Shown: piece by piece, positions 54,752 to 63,297 of the stretch | How the letters are laid out: the number at the start of each line of letters is the position of its first letter | Position numbering within the stretch: position 1 is the first letter of the stretch | From: Aphodovivens sp036306585 | GTDB taxonomy: Bacteria; Actinomycetota; Coriobacteriia; Coriobacteriales; Eggerthellaceae | DNA: 64,000 nucleotides | NCBI GenBank assembly: GCA_036306585.1 | Contig: JAXJZF010000002.1 | Location: 310,001 to 374,000, forward strand | Direction of reading: 5' to 3' | The notes under the pieces: generated by a model | Database searches by the model: none | What the model was told of the DNA's origin: nothing | What the model saw: only the letters and a program-made list of their open reading frames with translations | Position numbers and translations under genes: made by a program

Positions 54752-57181
54752 GTGACCGGGAAGACCAAGCGCGCCGTCCTGAACTTCATCGCAACCGTCA
54801 CGCTGGCGTTCACGTTCATTGCGTGCGGGTTCGCCGTGTGCGCCGGGCTCCCGCAGGTGGTGCAGGGGCTTTCGCAGTCATATTCCAACGACGAACTGTC
54901 GCCCTTCACGCGTTTGCAGCTTTCCGAAGCAGCAGAAGCCACGCGCGATTACACCGTGGGCACCCACGACTACGATGACCTGATGGCGGCTATCGCCGCC
55001 ATCAACGGCGAGGCCGACACCCCCTACGCCGGCGCCACCGTCGAGGAGCTCGAACAGGCAGACGAGCAGTACACGCTCACCCCGGACGCGATTTCGCACC
55101 TGGACGACGTGTACGACGTCGTCTCGCGCGCCTATCCGCCCATCCTGGCGATGGCAGTGCTGGCAGGTTTCAGCCTGCTGTGTTGCAACTACCTGTTCGG
55201 CCCGCGCTCGGTGGGACGCCCCCTGCTGTACTCAGGAGTGCTCTCGCTGGCGCTTTTCGCCGTGCTGGGGCTGTGGGCCGCCGTCGACTTCGATGGGCTG
55301 TTCACGGCATTCCATTCGCTGTTCTTCGCGGCGGGAACTTGGACGTTCGCCAACGATTCCCTGCTCATTTGCATGTACCCGATCAATTTTTGGGTGGGGA
55401 TGGGCTGCACATGGCTTGCCGTGACGGCGATTCTCTCTATACTTTCAGTGGTGTTCGGCTTGTTCTTCGTCCGCAGCGAGAACCGGACGAAGGCACGCAA
55501 AGCCGCGAAACTCAAAAAAGAACAAGAAGGAAAGAGCATGACCAAGACCTCCAACGGGGTGCGCGTCCGCTTCGCGCCGTCCCCCACCGGCCGCCTGCAT
55601 GTGGGCGGCGCCCGCACCGCCATCTACAACTGGGCGTTCGCCCGCGCCATGGGCGGCACGTTCATCCTGCGCATCGAAGACACCGACCCCGAGCGTTCCA
55701 CGCAGGAGAATGTCGACGTGATCCTCAACGCCATGAAATGGCTGGGGCTCGACTGGGACGAAGGCCCCGAAGCGGGCGGCGACTTCGGCCCGTACTTCCA
55801 GACGCAGCGCATGGACACCTACCGCGAGGCGCTCGAACGCCTGAAGGAGCGCGGCGCGGTGTACCCTTGCTTCTGCACCAAGGAGGAGCTCGACGCCAAG
55901 CGCGCCAAGGCGGAGAAGGAAGAGGGCGGCTATGCCGGCTACGACCGCACCTGCCGCAGCATCGACCCCGCCGAGGCCCAGCGCCGCATCGACGCCGGCG
56001 AACCGCACGTGTGGCGCCTGAAGGTGCCCGAGGACCACGGCCCCATCGAGTTCGACGACGCCGTGTACGGCCATGTGAGCTTCCCCGCCGACGTCATGGA
56101 CGACATGATCGTCGTGCGCACCGACGGCAGCCCCACCTACAACTTCGCCGTGGTGTGCGATGATGCCAACATGGGCATCACGCACGTCATCCGCGGCGAC
56201 GACCACCTGTCCAACACCCCGCGCCAGATCCTCATCTACGAGGCGCTGGGCTACCAGGTGCCCACGTTCGCGCACCTTTCGATGATCCTGGGCCCCGACG
56301 GCAAGAAGTTGTCGAAGCGCCACGGCGCCGCAAGCGTCGAGGAGTTCCGCGACCGCGGCTACCTCGCCGACGCCATGGTGAACTTCCTGGCGCTGCTGGG
56401 CTGGTCGCTAGACGGCGAGACCACCCTCATCGACCGCGACACCCTGTGCAGCGAGTTTAGCCTGGACCGCGTGACCAAGAAGGACGCCGTGTTCGACGAG
56501 ACCAAGCTGGCGTGGATGAACAGCCAGTACATCAAGGAGATGGGCCCGGTCGCCTTCGTGGAGCAGGCGAAGCCCTGGCTGGCGCAAGCGGTCGCCGAGG
56601 GCGGCATCGTTGCAGCTGAGGACGGTGAGCCGCAGATCGTCCCCACCGCGAACCCCTCCGACCCCAACGCACCGCAGCCCGAGCCGCTGGTCCCCGCGCA
56701 GGATGCCGTCGACAGCGCGCTTGAACTGGTGGACGAGCAGCCCGAGTGGTTCTCCAACCTCTACCCGCTGGTGGCCGAGCGCCTGCAGCGTCTGGACGAG
56801 ATCCCCGGCAAGCTATCGTACCTGTTCTGGGGTCCCAACGTGCGCCTGGACGAGAAGAGCGTGAAGAAGGTCCTGCTGAAGGAAAGCGCCCGTCCCGCCG
56901 ACGCGCTCGCCGCGTGCCGCGCGGTGTTGGCCGACGAGACCATTGGCTGGGAGAGCGCCGCGCTGGAATCGGCCTGCCGCAAGAAGGGCGAGGAGCTTGA
57001 CATGAAGGTGAAGAACCTCCTGCAGCCCCTGCGCGTGGCGGTGTGCGGCAACATGGTGTCGCCCCCGCTGTTCGAGAGCATCGAGCTTTTGCCCCGCATG
57101 GACGTGCTCGCCCGCATCGACAAGACGACGACGATGATGGAGGAGCTCGCCGCACAGCAGGCGGAAAGCTCCGCACAGTAA
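54752..57181 (+). CDS. DUF1461 membrane protein fused in frame to glutamyl-tRNA synthetase
   Basis: One uninterrupted 809-codon frame. Residues 1-262 match the TIGR01906/DUF1461 integral membrane family: four hydrophobic segments (about 9-32, 129-149, 158-178, 208-240) with HLDDVYDV before the second and FHSLFFAAGTWTF. Residues 241-262 are a basic, Lys-rich cytoplasmic tail. Residue 263 begins MTKTSNGVRVRFAPSPTGRLH, a complete GluRS. With an even number of helices both ends are cytoplasmic, so a tethered GluRS is topologically possible. The start is GTG with GAGGAGG upstream. The free GluRS is annotated separately because an internal start has its own ribosome binding site. Confidence 0.8.
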   Translation: MTGKTKRAVLNFIATVTLAFTFIACGFAVCAGLPQVVQGLSQSYSNDELSPFTRLQLSEAAEATRDYTVGTHDYDDLMAAIAAINGEADTPYAGATVEELEQADEQYTLTPDAISHLDDVYDVVSRAYPPILAMAVLAGFSLLCCNYLFGPRSVGRPLLYSGVLSLALFAVLGLWAAVDFDGLFTAFHSLFFAAGTWTFANDSLLICMYPINFWVGMGCTWLAVTAILSILSVVFGLFFVRSENRTKARKAAKLKKEQEGKSMTKTSNGVRVRFAPSPTGRLHVGGARTAIYNWAFARAMGGTFILRIEDTDPERSTQENVDVILNAMKWLGLDWDEGPEAGGDFGPYFQTQRMDTYREALERLKERGAVYPCFCTKEELDAKRAKAEKEEGGYAGYDRTCRSIDPAEAQRRIDAGEPHVWRLKVPEDHGPIEFDDAVYGHVSFPADVMDDMIVVRTDGSPTYNFAVVCDDANMGITHVIRGDDHLSNTPRQILIYEALGYQVPTFAHLSMILGPDGKKLSKRHGAASVEEFRDRGYLADAMVNFLALLGWSLDGETTLIDRDTLCSEFSLDRVTKKDAVFDETKLAWMNSQYIKEMGPVAFVEQAKPWLAQAVAEGGIVAAEDGEPQIVPTANPSDPNAPQPEPLVPAQDAVDSALELVDEQPEWFSNLYPLVAERLQRLDEIPGKLSYLFWGPNVRLDEKSVKKVLLKESARPADALAACRAVLADETIGWESAALESACRKKGEELDMKVKNLLQPLRVAVCGNMVSPPLFESIELLPRMDVLARIDKTTTMMEELAAQQAESSAQ
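55538..57181 (+). CDS. gltX: Glutamyl-tRNA synthetase (internal start)
   Basis: A 547-residue class I synthetase if translated from the ATG at 55538, which has AAGAAGGAAAGAGC just upstream. The HIGH-type motif is PSPTGRLHVGGARTA, the KMSKS-type motif is KKLSKRHG, and CFCTKEELD with a later YDRTC suggests the zinc site. It charges tRNA-Glu, and perhaps tRNA-Gln in an amidotransferase pathway; the window does not decide this. A Pro-rich segment at about 56620-56710 interrupts the anticodon-binding half and makes it longer than the usual 470-500 residues. The same frame continues upstream without a stop into the DUF1461 gene. Confidence 0.93.
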   Translation: MTKTSNGVRVRFAPSPTGRLHVGGARTAIYNWAFARAMGGTFILRIEDTDPERSTQENVDVILNAMKWLGLDWDEGPEAGGDFGPYFQTQRMDTYREALERLKERGAVYPCFCTKEELDAKRAKAEKEEGGYAGYDRTCRSIDPAEAQRRIDAGEPHVWRLKVPEDHGPIEFDDAVYGHVSFPADVMDDMIVVRTDGSPTYNFAVVCDDANMGITHVIRGDDHLSNTPRQILIYEALGYQVPTFAHLSMILGPDGKKLSKRHGAASVEEFRDRGYLADAMVNFLALLGWSLDGETTLIDRDTLCSEFSLDRVTKKDAVFDETKLAWMNSQYIKEMGPVAFVEQAKPWLAQAVAEGGIVAAEDGEPQIVPTANPSDPNAPQPEPLVPAQDAVDSALELVDEQPEWFSNLYPLVAERLQRLDEIPGKLSYLFWGPNVRLDEKSVKKVLLKESARPADALAACRAVLADETIGWESAALESACRKKGEELDMKVKNLLQPLRVAVCGNMVSPPLFESIELLPRMDVLARIDKTTTMMEELAAQQAESSAQ

Positions 57182-57194
57182 CCCCACAGCACGA

Positions 57195-57222
57195 GGGCCC
57201 GCGCGAAAGCGCGGGCCCTTTC
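57195..57222 (+). terminator. Hairpin after gltX, possible terminator
   Basis: GGGCCCGCGC, a GAAA tetraloop and GCGCGGGCCC are followed by only TTTC. It lies 13 bp past the stop and 15 bp before the next ATG, so read-through is possible. Confidence 0.55.
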
Positions 57223-57237
57223 GATAAGGACACGGAA

Positions 57238-57648
57238 ATGGACTTGGGAGATAACGCGCCGTTGGAGGACATTCAACGGGAGTTCGCAAACGACCGCTTC
57301 GCCACCCAGGCGGCAGGATGCACCGTGGTGGAAGGCGGGCACGGCCACGCCGTATGCGAAATGGAGCTGACCGACCGTCACCGAAACGGCATGGACAGCG
57401 TGATGGGCGGGGCTATCTTCACCCTGGCCGATTTCTCGCTTGCCATCGCCAGCAACGTGGGGCAACCCCCCACCGTGTCGGTGAACCACTCCATCGACTT
57501 CTTCCGCGCCACAAAGGGTTCGAAGCTCATCGCGCACGCCCATTGCGACAAAGAGGGCCGCTCGCTGACGTTCTTCACCGTGGATGTGAGCGATGACCTG
57601 GGCAAGGACATCGCCCGCATGACAGCCGTGTGCTCCCGCGTGGGCTAG
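57238..57648 (+). CDS. PaaI-family hotdog-fold thioesterase
   Basis: A 136-residue single-domain acyl-CoA thioesterase. The family signature RHRNGMDSVMGGAIFTLADFSLAIA holds the Asn-Gly and the catalytic acid of PaaI-like proteins, and VNHSIDFFRA is the middle strand. It hydrolyses an aryl- or acyl-CoA; the substrate is not known, though phenylacetyl-CoA-type esters would fit the PaaK/IOR genes elsewhere in the window. AAGGA precedes the ATG at 57238; the frame open to 57043 is the gltX shadow. Its TAG stop shares the palindrome CTAG with the convergent dipeptidase stop. Confidence 0.88.
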   Translation: MDLGDNAPLEDIQREFANDRFATQAAGCTVVEGGHGHAVCEMELTDRHRNGMDSVMGGAIFTLADFSLAIASNVGQPPTVSVNHSIDFFRATKGSKLIAHAHCDKEGRSLTFFTVDVSDDLGKDIARMTAVCSRVG

Positions 57649-58640
57649 TCGCCGTCGAAGAAGCGCGCCACGTTACCGAAGAAGATGGCATCTGCTGCCT
57701 CGGCGCCGAACTCGCGCGCCAGCAGGGCGTGCAGGTCGGACACCTTCGAGCAGGGCGTAAGCCACTCCGGCACGTCCGAGCCGTCGTAGTCGCTGCCCAA
57801 GGCCAGCACGCTTTCGCCCGCGACCTCAAGGACGCGGTCCACGTGGCGCAGCAAGTCGTCGGGCGTCGCCCGCCCGCCGTCTTCGCGCAGGAAGTCGTTG
57901 TAGTAGTTCAGCCCCACGATGCCCCCGCGCTGCGCGATCTCGCGCAGCTGCCAATCCTCGAGGTTGCGCGGATGGCCGCACACCGCCCGCGCGTTGGAAT
58001 GAGAGCACGCGAAGGGAAGCTCCGCAACATCCAGCAAGTCCTTGAACCCCGCGCGGTTCAGATGGGAGGCGTCCACCGCGATGCCGCGGCGCTCCAGCTC
58101 GACCACCATGCGCTTGCCGAACGGCGTGAGTCCCTCCGACGTGTCGTTGCCGCTACCCAGCGCGTTGGGCCCGTTCCAGGTGAGCGTCGCCATGCGCACG
58201 CCGGCTGCGCTCAGGCTGTCCAAGCGGCCCTCCGCCGCACCGTCGTCTTCAAGAAACGAGCAACCCTCCACTGTGAGGATTCCAGCGCTCTTCCCCTCGT
58301 CGAACGCACGCAGCGCCCCTTTCAAGCCATGCACCTGCCGAAGCGATGCGCCGCAACGGGCAAGCTCGCCTTCCCAGAAGCCCTTCACGCGCTCGAACAG
58401 CGCCCATGCATCTGCGCCGCGCAGCTGATCGGGCACGAACACTGCGAAGCATTGACACCAATCGAACGCCGCCATACGCTCCAGGCTGATGTCCGCGTCG
58501 TTGGCATCGAGCTTGCTCATCCGCGCTCGCGGCACGCTGGCATCGTGCTCGTAGAACCCGCCCGGAACCGTGGGGTCGCACGAGAGGGACAACCGGTCCA
58601 GCGTGTCGCAATGCAGATCGAACACCCTCAGCTTCATCAT
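57645..58640 (-). CDS. Membrane-dipeptidase family (M19) peptidase
   Basis: A 331-residue zinc dipeptidase of the renal dipeptidase family without a signal peptide. Metal ligands are visible as FDLHCDTLDRL (HxD) and in the CSHSNARAVCGHPRNL region, with ASHLN and EWLTPCSKV elsewhere. It cleaves dipeptides, including D-containing ones. Its ATG overlaps the stop of the transporter gene upstream by 4 bp, and the operon continues up to mfd. Start ATG at 58640 or 58637. Confidence 0.88.
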   Translation of the reverse strand: MMKLRVFDLHCDTLDRLSLSCDPTVPGGFYEHDASVPRARMSKLDANDADISLERMAAFDWCQCFAVFVPDQLRGADAWALFERVKGFWEGELARCGASLRQVHGLKGALRAFDEGKSAGILTVEGCSFLEDDGAAEGRLDSLSAAGVRMATLTWNGPNALGSGNDTSEGLTPFGKRMVVELERRGIAVDASHLNRAGFKDLLDVAELPFACSHSNARAVCGHPRNLEDWQLREIAQRGGIVGLNYYNDFLREDGGRATPDDLLRHVDRVLEVAGESVLALGSDYDGSDVPEWLTPCSKVSDLHALLAREFGAEAADAIFFGNVARFFDGD

Positions 58641-59608
58641 TCATCGCCCTCCTTGGCCCCCGACAACGTCACCAGGAAAATCATAGCCACCATCAGGATC
58701 AAGCCCAACCAATCCGCCCACGAGAACGCGGTGCCCAGCCACAGCGCCGCGATGATCATCGCGCTGGCAGGCTCGGTAGTCCCTAAAAGGCCGCCTTTGA
58801 CCGACCCCACGATGGATACACCGTGCAAATAGAGGCCGAAAGCGGCAAACGTGCCCACCACCACGATGCCCGCAAGCACCGCTATGCCATCGAGTCCAAG
58901 CTGCGGCACGACGGGAGGCACGCCCCATAGGCCGCCCGACGCCCAAATAATCGCCGCGGCAACGCCGCCGATAAACATGCCGATGCCCGTGACGGGAAGG
59001 CTGCCCAACTGCGCGAACAGCTTCTTGGGGTACATGATGTAGAATGTGCACGAGGCGGCATTGATCAGGCCCCACGCCAGGCCGGCAAGGGGGATCATCA
59101 ACGCGGCGGGGTTTCCCTGCGTGGATATTAACCACGTTGCCGCCAGAGCCAACGCCAAGCCACCCAGTTCCAAGGGCCGCGGCGCGCGTTTAACGGCGAT
59201 ACAGGTCACCGACAAGATGAACACGGTGTTAAGGCTTTGGAGCACCGTAGCCGTGCCGGCGTTGGTGGCGTCCACCGACGACGTGTAGGTGAACTGGCAC
59301 AGGAATAACCCTGCGATCCCGAACAAAGCCAGCCGCCCGAGCGTCGCCTTGCTGGATACGATGGCCTTCAGCTTGCCGCGCTGTGTGACGAGCAGCAGCA
59401 ACAGGAACAGGATGCCAGAACCCAGCATGCGCACCCAGGTGATGAACAGCGGTGCGATATCGTAGTGCTGATAGAGGTACTGGGCGCACGTGCCGGAGAA
59501 TCCCCAGAACGCGCCGCCTACGATGGCAGCGATGACTCCGCGCCAAAACCGGCGACGGAAAAACGCCTTGCCCTCTTCGGCCGTCTGCGGGACGGGTTTG
59601 GAGCTCAT
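58637..59608 (-). CDS. EamA/DMT-superfamily transporter
   Basis: A 323-residue membrane protein with ten hydrophobic helices in two EamA repeats. GGAFWGFSGTCAQYLYQHY begins repeat 1, and GLAWGLINAASCTFYIMYPKK begins repeat 2. It probably exports or imports a small metabolite, with unknown substrate. The ATG at 59608 overlaps the mfd stop by 4 bp; the frame to 59974 is within mfd. It is coupled to the M19 dipeptidase gene. Confidence 0.88.
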   Translation of the reverse strand: MSSKPVPQTAEEGKAFFRRRFWRGVIAAIVGGAFWGFSGTCAQYLYQHYDIAPLFITWVRMLGSGILFLLLLLVTQRGKLKAIVSSKATLGRLALFGIAGLFLCQFTYTSSVDATNAGTATVLQSLNTVFILSVTCIAVKRAPRPLELGGLALALAATWLISTQGNPAALMIPLAGLAWGLINAASCTFYIMYPKKLFAQLGSLPVTGIGMFIGGVAAAIIWASGGLWGVPPVVPQLGLDGIAVLAGIVVVGTFAAFGLYLHGVSIVGSVKGGLLGTTEPASAMIIAALWLGTAFSWADWLGLILMVAMIFLVTLSGAKEGDE

Positions 59609-62600
59609 CGCTTTTCCCCTTCTCTCACCAGATCGCGCAGAAACTCCGCGACAGGGCCCAGCAGGCTGTCGCCCTCTTCCAGCTTGAAATAGCGCAACGG
59701 CAGCGTCAGCTTCCGCTTGTCCTGCAGATAGCGCCCGCCCGCACGGCGCAACGGCGTCATCTGCGTCTTGGCGATATCGACGGGCTCCACCACCAGCTTG
59801 CCGCCCGTCACCGACACCATACGGATGCGATGCTCGGACGCGAACGCCTTGATGCGCGCCTTCTGCAGAAGCGCCCGTGCCGCCGGAGGAATGTCGGGGC
59901 GCTTGGACAGTAGGTCTTGCTCGATATCGTCCACCGACTGCGGCGTGGAAGCGCAGGCGATCTTGCGGTACCACAACACGCGTTCATCGGCATCGGGGAT
60001 GTAGTCCTCGGGAAGGTAAGTATGTCCCGGCATGTTCACCGTGATATCGGACAGCGCCGGGGGAAGCTGGTCGACCGCCTTCAGGTCGCCCTCACGCGTG
60101 GCGTTGACGGCCTGTGCCAACATCTGCGCGAACAGGTCGAAGCCCACCGCACTCATGTTGCCCGACTGCTCGGCGCCCAGTAGGCTGCCCGCGCCGCGGA
60201 TCTCCAAGTCGCGCATGGCGATGCGCATGCCGCTGCCCAGGTCGGTGTGCTCGTCGAGGGCAGTCAGGCGCGCCTGCGCCTCTTCGGTCAGGCTCACCTT
60301 CTCGGGGAACATGAAATAGGCGTACGCCTGCGTGGACGACCTTCCCACGCGGCCCTTCAGCTGATACATCTGCGCCAGACCCAGTCGCTGGGCGTCCTCG
60401 ATGATGAGCGTGTTGGTATGGGGGTTGTCGATGCCGCTCTCGATGATGGTGGTTGCCACGAGCACGTCCAACTGTCCGGCCGAGAAATCTTCCATCACGT
60501 GCTCGAGCTCTTCACGGCTCATCTGGCCGTGCGCCGCCCCCACACGCGCCTCCCCGGCAGCCGCCGCCACACGACGCACCGCCTCGTCGATAGAGCGCAC
60601 GCGATTGCTGACGTAGTACACCTGCCCACCGCGCGCGAGTTCCCGGCGGATGGCTCCGCTCACGATGTCGGGGTCCCACTCGCCCACATGCACCTCCACG
60701 GGGCGACGGTCGTCCGGAGGGGTCATGATCAGGCTCATGTCGCGCACGCCGGAAAGCGACATCTGCATGGTACGCGGGATGGGCGTGGCAGACATGGTGA
60801 GTACGTCGATCGACTCGCGCAGGTTCTTCATCTGCTCCTTGTGCCCAACGCCGAAGCGTTGCTCTTCGTCGATGATGACAAGGCCTAGATCATGCGGGTT
60901 CACATCACGGCTGAGCAACCGATGCGTGCCCACCAGGATATCCACGCTGCCATCCGCGAAACCAGCCAGCGCCTGCGCTTGCTGCACGTCGCTGCGGAAG
61001 CGCGAAAGCACTTCCACCGTCACGCCGAAAGGCTCGCAGCGTTCCTTGAAGTTGGTGTAGTGCTGCTGCGCCAAGATGGTGGTAGGGCACAGCACCATCA
61101 CTTGCTTATTGTCCTGCGTGGCCTTGAACGCCGCGCGCAGGGCGACCTCAGTCTTGCCGAAGCCCACGTCGCCGCAGATGAGGCGGTCCATCGGTTTAGG
61201 CGACTGCATGTCGGCCTTCACATCGGCGATGGCGCGCAGCTGGTCGGGAGTCTCCTGATAGGGGAAGGCCTCCTCCATCTCGCGCTGGGCGGCAGTGTCG
61301 GGGCTGAAAGCGAAGCCCTGAACCGAGGCGCGACGCGTGTAGACGTCCACCAGATCGAACGCGAGCTTCTTGGTGGCTTTTCGCGCCTTCTGCAAAGCGC
61401 GCGACCAGTCGGCGGTGTTCAGACGGGTCAGACGCGGGCTAGCTCCCTCGGGGCCCACGTAACGCGTCACGCGGTCCAGCTGCTCCACCGGAACATAAAG
61501 TTTGTCGCCTTCGGCATATTCCAGCAACAGATAGTCGCGCACGGTGCCATCGATCTCACGCTGCACCAACTCTTTGAAATGCGCAACGCCGTGCGCGGCA
61601 TGCACTACGTAGTCGCCTGGCTTGAACGGGAACGTGATGTCAGTGATGTCCACATGGCGGCTGGGCCGCGCAGCGGAGGCCCCCTGCGTGTCGGAAATGC
61701 TCACCAGGGCCACCTTCGCCTTGGGGATGATCATCCCTAGCGGGATCTCCACATCCACCACGTTCACCACACCACGGCGCAGTCGGCGCTTCGCGGCGCC
61801 CTCGGTCTCATCGGGCACGTTGCCGTCAAGCCCAATATCCAACCGTTCCTGAATGGGCAGGCCGTGGTCAACCAACGCGAGCTTCATGTCCTCACGCGCG
61901 CGGTAGTTGGGCACGCTGAACGCCACCGTGTAGTCGGCATCAAGCAGGGTGCGCAGGCGCCCGAACAGCTTGTCGGGATGTCCCGCCACCTCCACACGTT
62001 TCACGGGCAGTTCGTCATCGATCTGACCGCCCACGCGCATGATGGATACATAGGTGGCACGCTGGCAAGCACCGAAGGAAAGCTGCGCGGGATTGCCGTA
62101 CAGACTTTCCACGGGGATGCTCGAGCCCTTCGCACGAGCCAGCAGGTCCTCGAACAAGTGCGCCGCGTCGTCGAATAGCGAGCGAGGCTCCACCAGCGTC
62201 GAGAGCGCAGTTGCCGGCAGGTAGTCGCCAAGCGTCTGCAGGTCGTCGTACAGGAACGGCAGCAGCGCATCAGCGCCGTCGAAGCGCAATCCTCCGTCAA
62301 GCTTCTCGAACAGGTCGCGCAGCACCGGGTTGGTGCGCGCAGGCACCTCTAGCTTCTTTCGGGCGCGCGTCAGAACGTCATTCCCGCAGGAATACTCTCG
62401 GACGGGAAAGATGCTCGTTGACGAGAGCGAGCAGATGGTCTGCCCGGTGGTGGGTACGATCCGACGAATCTCGTCGACTTCATCGCCGAAGAAGTCTATC
62501 CTCACCGGGTACACCAGGTTGCCGGGATACACATCGATGGTGCCGCCGCGCGCGCAGAAGGTGCCCGGGCCATCCAGCTCCCCGGTGTTCTGATAGCCGC

Positions 62601-63114
62601 GGTCCACCAGCGCCTGCGCCAGGTCCTCGAAGGCATCGATGCCGGTTCGCTGCGCATTGGGCTGGTCGGCAAGCTCCTTGCCCACGTCCAGAATGATCGG
62701 CTCGAACACGCGCGTCTTTGCCGGAGGCATCAGACGCAGCAGGGCACGAGCGCTCGACACCACCACAACGGGCAGCCCCTCGACAAGCGCATAGGCTGCC
62801 TGCATGCGGCGTGCGACGGCGGATGCGTCTACGGGCTTCGACCCATAGGGCGTGTCAATGCGCTCAGGGAAGCGAAGCACCTTCCGGTCACCCAGGTACG
62901 CGGCCATCTGCTGCGCGAACGTCAAAGCGGCGTCCTCGCCCGCCACCACCACGAGCGTCGTCTGAGGCTTATGCGCAAACCGCGCAGCGACCATGAAAGG
63001 GCGTGCGGAGTTGGCAACGCCCAACGTGGAGTCTTCCCCAGCATCGAGCTTTCCCCAAAACGTGTCCATGCAGTCCGAACGCTCCAAGGCGAAAGTCAGC
63101 GAATCGATGAGCAC
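59605..63114 (-). CDS. mfd: Transcription-repair coupling factor
   Basis: A 1169-residue ATP-dependent translocase that removes RNA polymerase stalled at lesions and recruits UvrA. The N-terminal UvrB-like region is followed by the polymerase-interacting domain (DYVVHAAHGVAHFKEL), then the helicase core: Walker A GDVGFGKTEVALRA, motif II DEEQRFGVGHKEQ and motif VI QLKGRVGRS. A C-terminal regulatory domain completes it. Length is normal. The start is GTG at 63114 with AAGGGAA upstream. A candidate promoter is at 63198-63206. Confidence 0.96.
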   Translation of the reverse strand: MLIDSLTFALERSDCMDTFWGKLDAGEDSTLGVANSARPFMVAARFAHKPQTTLVVVAGEDAALTFAQQMAAYLGDRKVLRFPERIDTPYGSKPVDASAVARRMQAAYALVEGLPVVVVSSARALLRLMPPAKTRVFEPIILDVGKELADQPNAQRTGIDAFEDLAQALVDRGYQNTGELDGPGTFCARGGTIDVYPGNLVYPVRIDFFGDEVDEIRRIVPTTGQTICSLSSTSIFPVREYSCGNDVLTRARKKLEVPARTNPVLRDLFEKLDGGLRFDGADALLPFLYDDLQTLGDYLPATALSTLVEPRSLFDDAAHLFEDLLARAKGSSIPVESLYGNPAQLSFGACQRATYVSIMRVGGQIDDELPVKRVEVAGHPDKLFGRLRTLLDADYTVAFSVPNYRAREDMKLALVDHGLPIQERLDIGLDGNVPDETEGAAKRRLRRGVVNVVDVEIPLGMIIPKAKVALVSISDTQGASAARPSRHVDITDITFPFKPGDYVVHAAHGVAHFKELVQREIDGTVRDYLLLEYAEGDKLYVPVEQLDRVTRYVGPEGASPRLTRLNTADWSRALQKARKATKKLAFDLVDVYTRRASVQGFAFSPDTAAQREMEEAFPYQETPDQLRAIADVKADMQSPKPMDRLICGDVGFGKTEVALRAAFKATQDNKQVMVLCPTTILAQQHYTNFKERCEPFGVTVEVLSRFRSDVQQAQALAGFADGSVDILVGTHRLLSRDVNPHDLGLVIIDEEQRFGVGHKEQMKNLRESIDVLTMSATPIPRTMQMSLSGVRDMSLIMTPPDDRRPVEVHVGEWDPDIVSGAIRRELARGGQVYYVSNRVRSIDEAVRRVAAAAGEARVGAAHGQMSREELEHVMEDFSAGQLDVLVATTIIESGIDNPHTNTLIIEDAQRLGLAQMYQLKGRVGRSSTQAYAYFMFPEKVSLTEEAQARLTALDEHTDLGSGMRIAMRDLEIRGAGSLLGAEQSGNMSAVGFDLFAQMLAQAVNATREGDLKAVDQLPPALSDITVNMPGHTYLPEDYIPDADERVLWYRKIACASTPQSVDDIEQDLLSKRPDIPPAARALLQKARIKAFASEHRIRMVSVTGGKLVVEPVDIAKTQMTPLRRAGGRYLQDKRKLTLPLRYFKLEEGDSLLGPVAEFLRDLVREGEKR

Positions 63115-63197
63115 CTGCAGTTCCCTTCATACTCGAAAAGCCGCATAAGCGGCCGATATGCGATGTCCCAGCCACCCGGATTCAGGCAGCGCACACG

Positions 63198-63206
63198 ATT
63201 GTACCA
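63198..63206 (-). promoter_or_regulatory. Candidate extended -10 promoter of mfd
   Basis: TGGTACAAT on the minus strand, with a weak TTAGCT -35 candidate 17 bp upstream. The implied leader is about 75 nt. Confidence 0.4.
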
Positions 63207-63244
63207 TCGTCGGAACACCAAGCTAAGCGCATGTTCCGCCGCAC

Positions 63245-63276
63245 TAAAAAAGCCCCTCGCCGACGGCAAGGGGCTT
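63245..63276 (-). terminator. Rho-independent terminator of the carboxymuconolactone decarboxylase-like gene
   Basis: On the minus strand AAGCCCCT and AGGGGCTT form the stem, followed by TTTT. It lies 22 bp after the stop of the gene at 63298. Confidence 0.82.
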
Positions 63277-63297
63277 AGGATGCCTCCGTGTTGCAGT

